Source of the DNA: an uncultured Blautia sp.
GTDB lineage: Bacteria > Bacillota > Clostridia > Lachnospirales > Lachnospiraceae
Direction of reading: 5' to 3'
DNA length: 64,000 nucleotides
Assembly: GCA_900547615.1 (NCBI GenBank)
Contig: URHH01000001.1
Coordinates: 1 to 64,000, forward strand
Shown: positions 1 through 8,448 of the stretch, in pieces
How positions within the stretch are numbered: the stretch's first letter is position 1
Layout of the letters: each line of letters begins with the position of its first letter
Notes under the pieces: generated by a model
The model's input: the letters and a program-made list of their open reading frames with translations, nothing else
Told to the model about the DNA's origin: nothing
Database searches by the model: none
Position numbers and translations under genes: made by a program

Positions 1-96
1 CTCCAGGCGGACATTTGCTGCCTTGCATCCGGCATCGCCTGCTACAAAGGCTGTAACCAGCCCAAACACTTCCAAAATTCCCACAGCTTCTGCCAT
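1..96 (-). CDS. BMC-domain microcompartment shell protein (partial, N-terminus only)
   Basis: Only the first 32 codons are inside the window; the gene runs off the left edge. The peptide begins MAEAVGILEVFGLV and continues with an AGDAGCKAANVRLE-like stretch, which matches the start of the BMC shell fold (GxxE, then a conserved alpha-helix with KAANV). The ATG at 94-96 is preceded by AAAGGAG at good spacing. It is the last visible gene of the glycyl-radical microcompartment operon, 24 bp after the alcohol dehydrogenase. It would form part of the protein shell around the propanediol pathway. Which shell class it is (hexamer, or tandem-domain trimer) cannot be judged from 32 residues. Confidence 0.85.
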   Translation of the reverse strand, partial: MAEAVGILEVFGLVTAFVAGDAGCKAANVRLE

Positions 97-120
97 TTCA
101 ATTCTCCTTTACGGTGAGGA

Positions 121-1353
121 TTATTTATTGATGATCGCAATCTTCAGACCTGTCATTGCCAGGTTTGTCTGATGTGCTTCGTTAATCTGCTCTAACGGGA
201 ATCTGTCTGTAATAAGATCAGACATTGGAAGTCCGATTCCTTTTGCTCTCTTTAAGAAATCGAATGTTGTTACATAATCTCTTAAAGTATATACCCAGGA
301 ACCAACTGTTGTGATTTCTTTTGAACAGATGTCAAAGTGCGGGTTAATTGTTGCATCTCCACCATTGATGAAGAATCCAAGTTCACAAAGACCACCGCCG
401 TTACGAATGAATTTATAAATGTTGGAATGTGCAACTGGAGAACCTGTACACTGGAATGCGAAATCTGCAAGATGTCCGCCAAATGCTTCTTTTACAGCTT
501 CTGCAAGTGCTTCAATTCCCTTGTGATCTTTAAAGTTTACTGTCTGTGTTGCGCCCATTCTCTTAGCGAAGTCAAGACGTTTCTGCTCTCCGTCTACTGC
601 ACAGATGTTTTCAATACCCATTGTGCGAAGAACTGCAATACAGATAAGACCGATCGGTCCGCATCCCTGTACAACAACTCTGCTGTTGAAACGAAGGATA
701 CCTGTTGTTTTTGCTCTCTCTACTGCATGTACAAGAACGGCACATGGCTCGATAAGGATACGGGAATCCAGATCCAGATCGCTTACATTAAAGAATGTGG
801 AACCAAACTGTCCGCCTCTGATGAAGATGTAATCAGAGAACCATCCGTTAAGATGAATATCATCATCCGGAAGAAGTCCGTATACATCTGCACCGCCTAC
901 GTTTTTCTTATTTAAGTCGAACATTGTGATTTCCGGATCATCTTTGAAAATCATACATGTAACAACTTTATCTCCAACTTTAACCGGTTTGCCTGCTGTA
1001 TCCACTTTTACGTTTTTACCCATAGCAACGATTTCACCTGTTCCCTCATGTCCAAGTGCTACCGGAATCAGGCTGAATGGATCTCTTTTGAATTCATGCG
1101 CATCTGTACCACAGATACCGCAGCCTTCTACTTTTACAAGAATATCATCATCGCCAAGTTCCGGAATCGGGAACTCTTTAATGTCATAATGCTCCAGGGA
1201 TGTCAGCATTGCTACTCTGGCTGTTTTCGGGATTGCATTTCCTGCTGCCGGTGCTGCTGTTGCTGCTGCCGGTGCTGCTGCAGGAGTGTTTCCTGTCATG
1301 CCGGAGAGAACCTGTTTTACGATTTCTTCAATATTTACGTTATTCATATCCAT
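121..1353 (-). CDS. Zinc-type alcohol dehydrogenase with N-terminal encapsulation peptide (microcompartment)
   Basis: Medium-chain, zinc-dependent alcohol dehydrogenase of 410 residues. The catalytic core begins near residue 44; the active-site zinc motifs are GICGTD (Cys81) and GHE (His102, Glu103), and the Rossmann motif GCGPIG lies near residue 235. I do not see the four-cysteine structural-zinc lobe. Residues 1-20 form an amphipathic helix (NIEEIVKQVLSGM) followed by an Ala/Pro-rich linker, the typical layout of a microcompartment encapsulation peptide. It probably reduces propionaldehyde to 1-propanol inside the compartment and regenerates NAD+ for the aldehyde dehydrogenase encoded 18 bp upstream. 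The start is supported by AGGAGGAGA. Confidence 0.9.
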   Translation of the reverse strand: MDMNNVNIEEIVKQVLSGMTGNTPAAAPAAATAAPAAGNAIPKTARVAMLTSLEHYDIKEFPIPELGDDDILVKVEGCGICGTDAHEFKRDPFSLIPVALGHEGTGEIVAMGKNVKVDTAGKPVKVGDKVVTCMIFKDDPEITMFDLNKKNVGGADVYGLLPDDDIHLNGWFSDYIFIRGGQFGSTFFNVSDLDLDSRILIEPCAVLVHAVERAKTTGILRFNSRVVVQGCGPIGLICIAVLRTMGIENICAVDGEQKRLDFAKRMGATQTVNFKDHKGIEALAEAVKEAFGGHLADFAFQCTGSPVAHSNIYKFIRNGGGLCELGFFINGGDATINPHFDICSKEITTVGSWVYTLRDYVTTFDFLKRAKGIGLPMSDLITDRFPLEQINEAHQTNLAMTGLKIAIINK

Positions 1354-1371
1354 GTTCTTCTCTCCTCCTAA

Positions 1372-2760
1372 TTATCGAATGCAAAGGCTGTCAGACATTA
1401 CGCAGCGTCTTCTCTTTGTGAAAGTGCTTGCGCTTGTAAGACCTTCGCCTGTACGGCTTGCGATTGTGAAAGTACAATATCCTTCCCCGCCAAATCCAAG
1501 TGCTGCATAAGAAGGTGCATTTTTCACAAGGATTGCTGTATCAATCGCTTTTGCATATTTTGTAATGTTGTCAATATTTTTAGAATGAATATGTGCAGAA
1601 TGGCGGTTGCCATGCTCAAGCCATACAGCCTGCTCTACTGCATCGTCAAAATCTTTCGCTCTTACTACACCGAGAATCGGCATCATAAGCTCTGTTGTAA
1701 TAAGCGGATGCTCCTTCGGTCCTTCAAATACGATACAGCGAATGTTCGCCGGAACGTTTACGCCGATCATGGAAAGAAGTGTTCTTGCATCACGGCCTAC
1801 ACATTTACGGTTCAGCTTTCCACCAGCCAGAACAACCTCTGTCAGCTTGTCCTGTTCTTCCTTGGATGCCAGATAACAGTCATTCTCTGTTACGAGATAG
1901 TGCATCAGCTCATCCACGATAGAGGAAACTGCCACGATTTCTTTTTCTGCAATACATGGAAGGTTATTGTCAAATGTACATCCATTTACAATATCCTGTG
2001 CAGCTTTCCGAATGTCTGCTGTCTCATCTACAAGTGCCGGAGGATTTCCTGCACCTGCTCCGATTCCTCTCTTGCCTGAGGAAAGAACAGCTGTTACAAC
2101 ACCAGGGCCGCCAGTTGCAGCGATAAGCGGAATGTCTTTATGCTTCATCATGATATTGCTTGTTTCCAGTGTAGGATTTTCTACAGTAACTGCAATGTTA
2201 TCCGGTCCGCCTGCTTCAAGAGAAGCTTCGTTTAACAGATTGATTGCATAAATAGATGTTTTGATTGCAGCCGGATGTGGGTTAAATACAACTGTATTTC
2301 CGCCGGCCAGCATGCCCATTGTATTACACAGTACAGTCTCACTCGGGTTTGTACAAGGAGTAATTGCTCCGATTACGCCGAAAGGTCCCATCTCAATAAG
2401 GGTAAGACCTCTGTCGCCTGACCATGCTGTTGTTGTAATATCTTCTGTTCCAGGTGTCTTGTCTGCTACAAGATGATGTTTGAGGATTTTATCCCCTACA
2501 TTTCCCATACCCGTCTCATCAACACCCATACGCGCAAGAATTTCTGCATTCTCTTTGATTTTCTTTCGAATGCATGTAATAATTTTTTCTCTCTGGTCCA
2601 TGGACATTTTCTTAACGATAAGTTCAGATTTCTTTGCTGCCTCAATGGCCTCATTCATATCTTTGAAAACGCCATGTTTTCCGGAGGGAGCATCGGCAAT
2701 CTGCATTTTTGCCATGACTTCCTGTACAATTTCCTGTACCATGCTTTCATTGATTGGCAT
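1372..2760 (-). CDS. CoA-acylating aldehyde dehydrogenase, PduP/EutE-like, with encapsulation peptide
   Basis: 462 residues from the ATG at 2758-2760, which has AAGGAGG 8 nt upstream; an in-frame TTG six codons earlier overlaps that ribosome site and was rejected. The N-terminal helix ESMVQEIVQEVMAKM is a clear encapsulation peptide, followed by a short linker to about residue 30. The catalytic cysteine is Cys269 in the context DNNLPCIAEKE, as in PduP and EutE. It would convert propionaldehyde plus CoA and NAD+ into propionyl-CoA inside the microcompartment, next to the alcohol dehydrogenase that re-oxidises NADH. The family assignment is strong; the aldehyde is inferred from the diol dehydratase and aldolase in the same locus. 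Confidence 0.92.
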   Translation of the reverse strand: MPINESMVQEIVQEVMAKMQIADAPSGKHGVFKDMNEAIEAAKKSELIVKKMSMDQREKIITCIRKKIKENAEILARMGVDETGMGNVGDKILKHHLVADKTPGTEDITTTAWSGDRGLTLIEMGPFGVIGAITPCTNPSETVLCNTMGMLAGGNTVVFNPHPAAIKTSIYAINLLNEASLEAGGPDNIAVTVENPTLETSNIMMKHKDIPLIAATGGPGVVTAVLSSGKRGIGAGAGNPPALVDETADIRKAAQDIVNGCTFDNNLPCIAEKEIVAVSSIVDELMHYLVTENDCYLASKEEQDKLTEVVLAGGKLNRKCVGRDARTLLSMIGVNVPANIRCIVFEGPKEHPLITTELMMPILGVVRAKDFDDAVEQAVWLEHGNRHSAHIHSKNIDNITKYAKAIDTAILVKNAPSYAALGFGGEGYCTFTIASRTGEGLTSASTFTKRRRCVMSDSLCIR

Positions 2761-2800
2761 GAAATTGTCCTCCTTCAAATTTTATATATATGCAGCGGAA

Positions 2801-3616
2801 TTATTTTAATCCCAGCTGTGCCATCACCTGTTTTGTAATGTTTGCTACTAAATCTGCATCTGCTGTATCGCAGGAAGCTGTGCTGTTTTCTGTATATGTA
2901 CAGTGGCTTCCGCAGTTATGGCAGTTAAGTCCGTCTTTGTTTACGCAAAGATTTGCCGGATGTTTGCCCGGAAGACCCATTTTTCTTCTGATTTCATACA
3001 GTTTTTCAATCTGCTCTTTGTCGAATTCCTTCGGTCCGCCAAGCATTTTGGATTTGTAAAGAAGCTCTGCGTAGAATTCAAGAGATTCCATTTTCATGTA
3101 TGCAGCCATAAGGTCTGTAGACCATGTAAGAGCACCGTGGTTCTCAAGAAGAACTGCATCAAAGTATGGAAGGTATTTTTCCAGATTGTCCGGAATTTCC
3201 ACTGTAGAAGGTGTGCCGTATTCTGCGATCGGAACACATCCAAGAGCGATAACTGCCTCTGGCATGATCGGTGCAGAAAGCGGAATGCCTGCGATTGCAA
3301 AGCTTGTTGCAAATGTAGGATGTGCATGAACAACAGAACCCACATCCGGTCTTTTCTCGTATACTCTCATATGCATTTTGATTTCAGATGAAGGACGGAA
3401 TCCCGGGTTAGCCTGGATCACATTACCCTGTGCATCTACTTTACAGATAAAGTCCGGAGTCATAAATCCTTTGGAAACTCCTGTAGGTGTGCAAAGGAAT
3501 TCGTTGTCATTCAGTTTTACGGAGATATTTCCGTCATTTGCAGCCACCATGTTGCGGTTGTAGATTCTTCTTCCAACTTCACAGATCTGTTTTTTGATTT
3601 CATATTCGTTTACCAT
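2801..3616 (-). CDS. fucA: L-fuculose-1-phosphate aldolase-like class II aldolase with C-terminal encapsulation peptide
   Basis: 271 residues. The class II aldolase zinc ligands are visible as Glu78 (SSEIKMH), His97 and His99 (HAHPTF) and His160 (ENHGA). The usual family length is about 215; here about 55 extra C-terminal residues contain a cysteine-rich segment (CHNCGSHC) and a terminal amphipathic helix (DLVANITKQVMAQLGLK) that looks like an encapsulation peptide. It splits fuculose- or rhamnulose-1-phosphate into DHAP and lactaldehyde, the precursor of 1,2-propanediol. An aldolase inside the locus is characteristic of the fucose/rhamnose class of glycyl-radical microcompartments (GRM5). 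The start has AAGGAGG, and a separate promoter lies just upstream. Confidence 0.9.
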   Translation of the reverse strand: MVNEYEIKKQICEVGRRIYNRNMVAANDGNISVKLNDNEFLCTPTGVSKGFMTPDFICKVDAQGNVIQANPGFRPSSEIKMHMRVYEKRPDVGSVVHAHPTFATSFAIAGIPLSAPIMPEAVIALGCVPIAEYGTPSTVEIPDNLEKYLPYFDAVLLENHGALTWSTDLMAAYMKMESLEFYAELLYKSKMLGGPKEFDKEQIEKLYEIRRKMGLPGKHPANLCVNKDGLNCHNCGSHCTYTENSTASCDTADADLVANITKQVMAQLGLK

Positions 3617-3662
3617 GCTTTCTTCCTCCTTGAGCGCATTTGGTTTAATTGTTTCTGATGTA

Positions 3663-3691
3663 ATTCTACATCATACCACAGGGAAAGTCAA
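3663..3691 (-). promoter_or_regulatory. Sigma-A promoter for the aldolase-aldehyde dehydrogenase-shell part of the GRM operon
   Basis: On the minus strand a -35 box TTGACT (3686-3691) and a -10 box TAGAAT (3663-3668) are separated by exactly 17 bp. It lies 47 bp upstream of the aldolase start, between the broken EutP gene and the aldolase. The structural genes can therefore be transcribed separately from the dehydratase and activase. Confidence 0.7.
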
Positions 3692-3699
3692 GAAATACT

Positions 3700-3776
3700 T
3701 GTTGTTTTCTGTTGTTTTCTCTGTGCATATTATGTTGTTTTTATTGTTTTTTATTGTGGTTTCTTGTTTCCTTGTT
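3700..3776 (-). promoter_or_regulatory. Roughly 10-bp-phased TTGT array upstream of the internal GRM promoter (candidate operator)
   Basis: The plus strand reads two perfect tandem copies of TGTTGTTTTC (3700-3709, 3710-3719), then TTGT cores starting near 3735, 3744, 3754, 3764 and 3772. On the minus strand this is a run of AAAACAACA-like repeats directly upstream of the -35 box. Direct repeats on the helical period are a common operator layout for DeoR-type sugar regulators. No regulator gene lies in the window, so the factor is unknown. Confidence 0.4.
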
Positions 3777-4099
3777 CCCAGGGCATCACATCGCCGTCCT
3801 CCCGGAGATATTCCAGGATTTCCGCCACCCCTTCCCAGGTTTTGAAATCCACAAAAAAATCTTTTTGCATCCTGCAAGCCTCAGCCATGATTCCGCCCTC
3901 TTCACCTTCGCATCCGGATGATTAATTTTTGTAACAATACCAACCACCTCTCTGTTTGCCATGCAGGTTATACACGGCGGAAAAAGACAATATGGCTCAA
4001 TTGCCGAGACAATCAGTCCCACCACATCTGACTCATATGTATAAAGCGCCAGTGCATGTCCAAGTCCTTTGGTCTGAGCATACTATCCGTATATCCCAT
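3751..4099 (-). pseudogene. Decayed EutP/PduV-like GTPase (5' part deleted, frameshifted)
   Basis: The region between the activase and the internal promoter encodes the C-terminal part of an EutP/PduV small GTPase. In one frame it reads ALYTYESDVVGLIVSA ... SLFPP-like ... ANREVVGIVTKINHPD ... RLAGCKKIF, containing the G4-like TKINHPD motif. At an A/T homopolymer near 3848-3870 the reading continues only in another frame, as FVDFKTWEGVAEILEYLRED. The N-terminal half with the P-loop is missing: the ATG at 4097-4099, which has AGGAGGG upstream, leads into the wrong frame, and the proper frame meets a TAG just before residue YAQTKG. It is unlikely to make a working GTPase. PduV/EutP homologues are common accessory genes in microcompartment loci. 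Confidence 0.75.
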
Positions 4100-4106
4100 T
4101 TGCTTA

Positions 4107-4898
4107 TCACCCTCCTATCTGACAGTCAAGAGAAGAAACTCTCTCCACTGCTTTTTTCAGAGTATTCATATGCTCCGCTTCCGGTGGAAGAATTCCTTCC
4201 ATATAATAGTCTCTTCCAAGTCCTTCATACTTATCCTGACCAAGCCTGTGATAAGGAAGCAGATGAATTTTATTGACTCCCGGAAGCGTCGCTGCAAACT
4301 GCGCAATTTCCTGTATTTCTTCTACGGTATCATTAAATGTAGGAATGACCGGAACACGAATCACAAGTTTCGTCTTGCCTGACAAAGCAATCCGCCTTGC
4401 ATTTTCCAGCATCTGTTCATTAGAACGTCCGGTAAACTCCTTATGTTTCCCGGGATTCATGTGTTTTATATCCATCAGATAAGTATCCAGCCAGGGCAGT
4501 GCGTTTTCTATATCTTTCCAGGGGGCGCATCCCATGCTCTCTACCGCTGTAGAAATCCCCCTCTCCTTCGCTCCTCGCAAAAGTGCAGCTGTAAATTCCG
4601 GCTGACAGAAACACTCTCCGCCGGAAAGTGTCATTCCTCCGCCTGAGCGATAATAGTACGCTCTGTCTTTTTCCACTTCCGTCAGAGCCTCCCTGACTGT
4701 CACATCTCTGCCGATAATCTTGTCTTTCCCTTGAACCTTCATCGTTTCAATTTCATATTCCTGTGATTCCGGATTGCAACACCACCGGCATCTGAGCACA
4801 CAGCCTTTTAAAAACACAATAGTCCGGATCCCCGGCCCGTCATGAATGGAATATCTCTGAATGTCAAATATTCTTCCTCTTTTTTCCAAATAATCCAT
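4107..4898 (-). CDS. Glycyl-radical enzyme activase (radical SAM)
   Basis: 263-residue radical SAM protein. The cluster motif CxxxCxxC is Cys33, Cys37, Cys40 (KGCVLRCRWC), followed by the SAM-binding GGE stretch (TLSGGECFCQ). It activates the dehydratase encoded 8 bp upstream by abstracting hydrogen from its radical glycine. At 263 residues it lacks the ferredoxin-like two-cluster insert found in many activases of diol and benzylsuccinate-type enzymes, so it resembles the shorter PflA form. The ATG start has TAGGAG. The pairing with the dehydratase is strong; the exact partner is inferred from adjacency. Confidence 0.92.
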   Translation of the reverse strand: MDYLEKRGRIFDIQRYSIHDGPGIRTIVFLKGCVLRCRWCCNPESQEYEIETMKVQGKDKIIGRDVTVREALTEVEKDRAYYYRSGGGMTLSGGECFCQPEFTAALLRGAKERGISTAVESMGCAPWKDIENALPWLDTYLMDIKHMNPGKHKEFTGRSNEQMLENARRIALSGKTKLVIRVPVIPTFNDTVEEIQEIAQFAATLPGVNKIHLLPYHRLGQDKYEGLGRDYYMEGILPPEAEHMNTLKKAVERVSSLDCQIGG

Positions 4899-4906
4899 AT
4901 TATCTC

Positions 4907-7432
4907 CTAAAATCCCTGCTCCGTCCTACGGATAATATCATCCTGAAGGGAACGGGAAAGAGTGGTAAACAACGCGCTGTATCCAGCCACACGGACTACA
5001 AGGTGTTTGTATTTTTCCGGATACTTCTGTGCATCAAGAAGTGTATCTCTGTCCACTACATTAAACTGCATATGCATTCCCTTCTGGTCAAAATAAGAAC
5101 GGATAAGCGCCACAAACTTTTCAAGCCCCTCTCTGCCTGACAGAGCAGACGGATGAAACTTCTGGTTAAATAAAGTTCCGTTCGATACAATAAAATGATC
5201 CAGTCTGGAAACAGATGTAGCCGCTGCTGTAGGGCCGTTTACATCTTTTCCAGCGGACGGAGAAACTCCATCTGCCACCGGTGTGTGGGCATATCTTCCA
5301 TCCGGAGTTGCACCGGTCTGTCCACCCAGAGGTACATTGGCAGAAACAGGATAAAGTCCCGCCTGGAACTGTCCTCCTCTTGGGTTTTTATAATTCTGAA
5401 GAGGTTTTGTATAAGTATAGGCCACATCCCTCGCAAAGTAGTCCACTTCCGGAATGTCATTTCCAAACTTCGGCACTTCTTCTATCATGTTATGGATTTC
5501 TTCATAACGTTTCATTTTTTCTTCGCCGGGCTGTGCATTCATCACCGCTTTTAAAATAGAAGAAACTGTATTTTCATCTATTTTCTGTCCGGCATCCTTC
5601 ATTTTTCTCAAAACTGCTTCTGCAGTATCGCTTACCGACTGCTGATCCAGTCCTTTTCCAAAGTTCCATGCAAGAGCTTCTTTCATCTCTTCCATAGTCA
5701 CCTTCTTCTCTTCGTATACAAGCTTCCTTACCGCAAAAAGAGAATCTGCCATATTTGCAATTCCAAATCCCTGGGGACCTGTGAAATTATAAACAGCTCC
5801 ACCTTCCTGAACAGACTTTCCGCGTTTCAGACAATCATCCACCATACAGGACAAAAATGGAAGCGGACATCTTTTTGCATGCGCCACATCAATGGCATTA
5901 TCTGCATTTACAAGAAGAGAGATACAATATTCCATCTGTTTTTTATAAGCATTATAGAATTCCTCAAAAGAAGACATTTCTGTCACTTCCCCTGTAGGAA
6001 CTCCCACCATTTCTCCTTTGTCTTCCCCATTTGCGAATACGAGCTCCAGAGGTCTGCACATATTGAAGAACGCAGCATCATGCCATCCTTCTGTTTTTCC
6101 TGCTTTCTGCGGTTCCACACAACCGATAATGTTATACTCTCTGGCATCTTCCAGGCTTAATCCTCTGTTCTGAAGGGAAGGAATAATCACTTCATCATTA
6201 TAATAAGCCGGAAGACCAATTCCCGTTCTCGTCAGTTCCGCCGCCTTAATAAGAAACTCATGGGGAGAGCCATTCCATACTCTTACTGAGAGAGACGGCT
6301 GAGGAAGTCTTACATGCATAGAAGCCTGAATACACATAAAAGAAAGGTCATTTGTCACATCTTCTCCTTCCTTATTCTGGCCTCCTGCGATCAGATTCTG
6401 GAAAAGACTGTATCCTGCGAAACCTTCTGCTGATACTGCATCTCTGCATTTATTCAGATCATTTAGTTTTACCCAGATGCAGTCCATAAGTTCCTGCGCA
6501 AACTCTCTTGAAATATTTCCATTTTCCATATCCTTTTTATAATAAGGATACATATATTGATCGAAACGTCCCGGAGAAATAGAATGTCCGCTGGATTCCA
6601 ACTGAATCAGCTGCTGAACAAACCAGAAGGACTGGCATGCTTCATAGAAATTCTGTGCTCCTTTGGCAGGAACACGGCTGCAGTTTTCGGCAATCCTAAG
6701 AAGCTCTTCTTTTCTCGCCGCATCTGTGCACTGCTCTGCCATCTCCTGTGCGAGAGTACTGTATCTCCGGGCATATTCTATTACAGCCTGACAACTTAAA
6801 ATCACTGCCTGCAGGAAATGAGAACGTTCCGCATAATCCCCGTCTCCTACATTGCATTCAGAAAGCTCCTGCTCCGCCTTTTTTATGATTCCCTCATAAC
6901 CGACAGCAAGAACCTCTTCATATTTTACAGTTACATGTCCTACACCATTATAGAAATAATTTCCCGGTGTAAAAATATTATGTTCAATTGCACGTACTGC
7001 TTCCGGAGCCATATAAGAAAGCGCCAGCTCACTTGTTGTTTTTCCTTTCCAGTACTTATGCACTTCGCGAAGCTCCTCTTTTGTCTCCTCTGCAATATAA
7101 AAAGGATCTGCGCTTCTTGTTTCCACTGTATCCAGCTCATCTTCCAGCCACTGATAAGAAAACTCCGGATATGTCTGGCATCCTCTTGGCGCCAGTGTAG
7201 AACTTCCCACAATCAGTTCGTCATCCCGGATAATAATCGGAATATGACGAAGAATATGGGCAAATGCTTTCGCCCTCCTTGTGATAATGGGTTCGTTTTC
7301 TGTTGCTTTGTAGGATTCTGTAAGAAGTTTTGCTCTTGCAGATTCAATCACAGGCATATGCTCATATAAATGATCTACAAGTCTTTGAATCCTCTCTGTT
7401 TTTGGAATATCAGATGTTTGAAATTTTTCCAT
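4907..7432 (-). CDS. B12-independent 1,2-propanediol (diol) dehydratase, glycyl-radical enzyme
   Basis: 841-residue glycyl-radical enzyme. The active-site cysteine loop is NIIGCVEPQ and the C-terminal radical loop is RVAGYSA, with the radical glycine at residue 817. The GCVEP loop with RVAGYS is the pattern of glycerol/propanediol dehydratases rather than choline lyase or pyruvate formate-lyase. It should convert 1,2-propanediol to propionaldehyde. I see no obvious N-terminal encapsulation peptide. It is the first gene of the microcompartment operon, with AAAGGAG before the start and a perfect consensus promoter 100 bp upstream. Propanediol rather than glycerol is inferred from the fuculose-phosphate aldolase in the same locus. 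Confidence 0.9.
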   Translation of the reverse strand: MEKFQTSDIPKTERIQRLVDHLYEHMPVIESARAKLLTESYKATENEPIITRRAKAFAHILRHIPIIIRDDELIVGSSTLAPRGCQTYPEFSYQWLEDELDTVETRSADPFYIAEETKEELREVHKYWKGKTTSELALSYMAPEAVRAIEHNIFTPGNYFYNGVGHVTVKYEEVLAVGYEGIIKKAEQELSECNVGDGDYAERSHFLQAVILSCQAVIEYARRYSTLAQEMAEQCTDAARKEELLRIAENCSRVPAKGAQNFYEACQSFWFVQQLIQLESSGHSISPGRFDQYMYPYYKKDMENGNISREFAQELMDCIWVKLNDLNKCRDAVSAEGFAGYSLFQNLIAGGQNKEGEDVTNDLSFMCIQASMHVRLPQPSLSVRVWNGSPHEFLIKAAELTRTGIGLPAYYNDEVIIPSLQNRGLSLEDAREYNIIGCVEPQKAGKTEGWHDAAFFNMCRPLELVFANGEDKGEMVGVPTGEVTEMSSFEEFYNAYKKQMEYCISLLVNADNAIDVAHAKRCPLPFLSCMVDDCLKRGKSVQEGGAVYNFTGPQGFGIANMADSLFAVRKLVYEEKKVTMEEMKEALAWNFGKGLDQQSVSDTAEAVLRKMKDAGQKIDENTVSSILKAVMNAQPGEEKMKRYEEIHNMIEEVPKFGNDIPEVDYFARDVAYTYTKPLQNYKNPRGGQFQAGLYPVSANVPLGGQTGATPDGRYAHTPVADGVSPSAGKDVNGPTAAATSVSRLDHFIVSNGTLFNQKFHPSALSGREGLEKFVALIRSYFDQKGMHMQFNVVDRDTLLDAQKYPEKYKHLVVRVAGYSALFTTLSRSLQDDIIRRTEQGF

Positions 7433-7531
7433 GCTGCTCCTTTCTCATGACCAATGCGTATTGAAAAGCAACTCTTCTCCGCGCTTATCAGGCAGCTTTC
7501 CTCTTTATTCCGGTTCATGTCATATAATTTC

Positions 7532-7560
7532 ATTATACCCTTTTCTTTTTTTGATGTCAA
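7532..7560 (-). promoter_or_regulatory. Perfect consensus sigma-A promoter for the GRM operon
   Basis: Minus-strand TTGACA (7555-7560), 17-bp spacer, TATAAT (7532-7537). Such a perfect promoter would be strong without repression, so tight regulation by a repressor is likely. The 5' untranslated region is about 95 nt. Confidence 0.8.
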
Positions 7561-7585
7561 CAAAATCCAACACTTCTCCTTCTGC

Positions 7586-7623
7586 ATTTGTGTGGTTTTT
7601 TCCGGATTATTTGTGTGGTTTTT
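7586..7623. repeat. Two direct repeats ATTTGTGTGGTTTTT between divergent promoters (candidate operator)
   Basis: Perfect 15-bp copies at 7586-7600 and 7609-7623, 23 bp start to start, lie between the minus-strand GRM promoter and the plus-strand PHP promoter. Further TGTTT-rich units follow to about 7650. The base pattern resembles the TTGT array at 3700-3776, so the same regulator may act at both promoters of the microcompartment locus. Confidence 0.4.
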
Positions 7624-7655
7624 GTTTGTTTTTTCAAGAAACGTGTTTTTTCGTG

Positions 7656-7684
7656 TTGACAATATTTTTTCACTCTGTCATACT
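7656..7684 (+). promoter_or_regulatory. Promoter of the PHP-hydrolase/MATE unit
   Basis: TTGACA (7656-7661), 17-bp spacer, CATACT (7679-7684), with an extended -10 TG at 7676-7677. It lies 38 bp upstream of the PHP gene start and is divergent from the GRM promoter. Confidence 0.65.
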
Positions 7685-7721
7685 GAATATAACCAAATTC
7701 ACCAAAGGAGGACATGAGCTT

Positions 7722-8435
7722 ATGTATCTTTCCGATATGCACACTCATTCCATCGCAAGCGGTCACGGAACGATTTGCACTATATCAGATATGGCAAAAT
7801 CCGCCGAACAAAAAGGACTGAAACTTCTCGGAATCACCGACCACGGTCCCGCAACCCTCTGCGCCGGCACTCCATCCTATTTCAGAAGTCTCACCTTTTC
7901 TCCAAAAAAGCGCTTTCATGTGGAAATTTTATACGGTGTAGAATTAAATATACTTGACACAGAAGGAACCATAGACCTGGATGAAGAGCTTCTTTCCCGT
8001 CTTGATTATGCAATTGCAAGTATGCATGCCCAAAATTACAGAACCGGTACAAGAGAAGAAAACACAAAAGCATATATAAACGTTATGAAACATCCATGTG
8101 TCAAAATCCTGGGACACTGCGACAATCCGCACTTCCCTGCCGATTATGAAGCTCTTGCCATTGCCGCAAAAAAAAGCGGAACTGCTTTTGAAATTAACGA
8201 AGCTTCTCTCGCCCCCTATGGATACCGGGGTAATACCAGAGAAAATAACAGAGAAATTCTTTACTGGGCGCGAAAATATGAAGTTCCCGTTCTTCTATCA
8301 AGCGACAGCCACGGGGCAGAGCATGTTGGAGATTTTACTTACGCAGAAGAATTTATTCATAACGAATTATTTCCGGAAGAACTGATTCTCAACAATCAGC
8401 TTCCCAGACTAAAAGTATTTTTACAGACAAGATAA
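7722..8435 (+). CDS. PHP-domain metal-dependent phosphatase (YcdX-like)
   Basis: 237-residue PHP-fold hydrolase. Metal-binding motifs appear in family order: DMHTHS (His7, His9), TDHG, GVELN, ASMHA, LGHCDNP and SSDSHG. Stand-alone proteins of this length resemble YcdX, a trinuclear-zinc phosphatase; histidinol-phosphate phosphatase is the other option. The ATG at 7722 has AAAGGAGG 10 nt upstream; the reading frame extends further 5' but without a start signal. It is followed 13 bp later by a MATE transporter in the same direction. The substrate is unknown, and its only link to the GRM operon is the shared divergent control region. Confidence 0.82.
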   Translation: MYLSDMHTHSIASGHGTICTISDMAKSAEQKGLKLLGITDHGPATLCAGTPSYFRSLTFSPKKRFHVEILYGVELNILDTEGTIDLDEELLSRLDYAIASMHAQNYRTGTREENTKAYINVMKHPCVKILGHCDNPHFPADYEALAIAAKKSGTAFEINEASLAPYGYRGNTRENNREILYWARKYEVPVLLSSDSHGAEHVGDFTYAEEFIHNELFPEELILNNQLPRLKVFLQTR

Positions 8436-8448
8436 GGAGATACCTGCC

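Noticed and set aside
3671..4025. Two short minus-strand open frames taken as genes
   Set aside because: They are pieces of one decayed EutP/PduV gene in two frames; neither has its own start signal at the right place.
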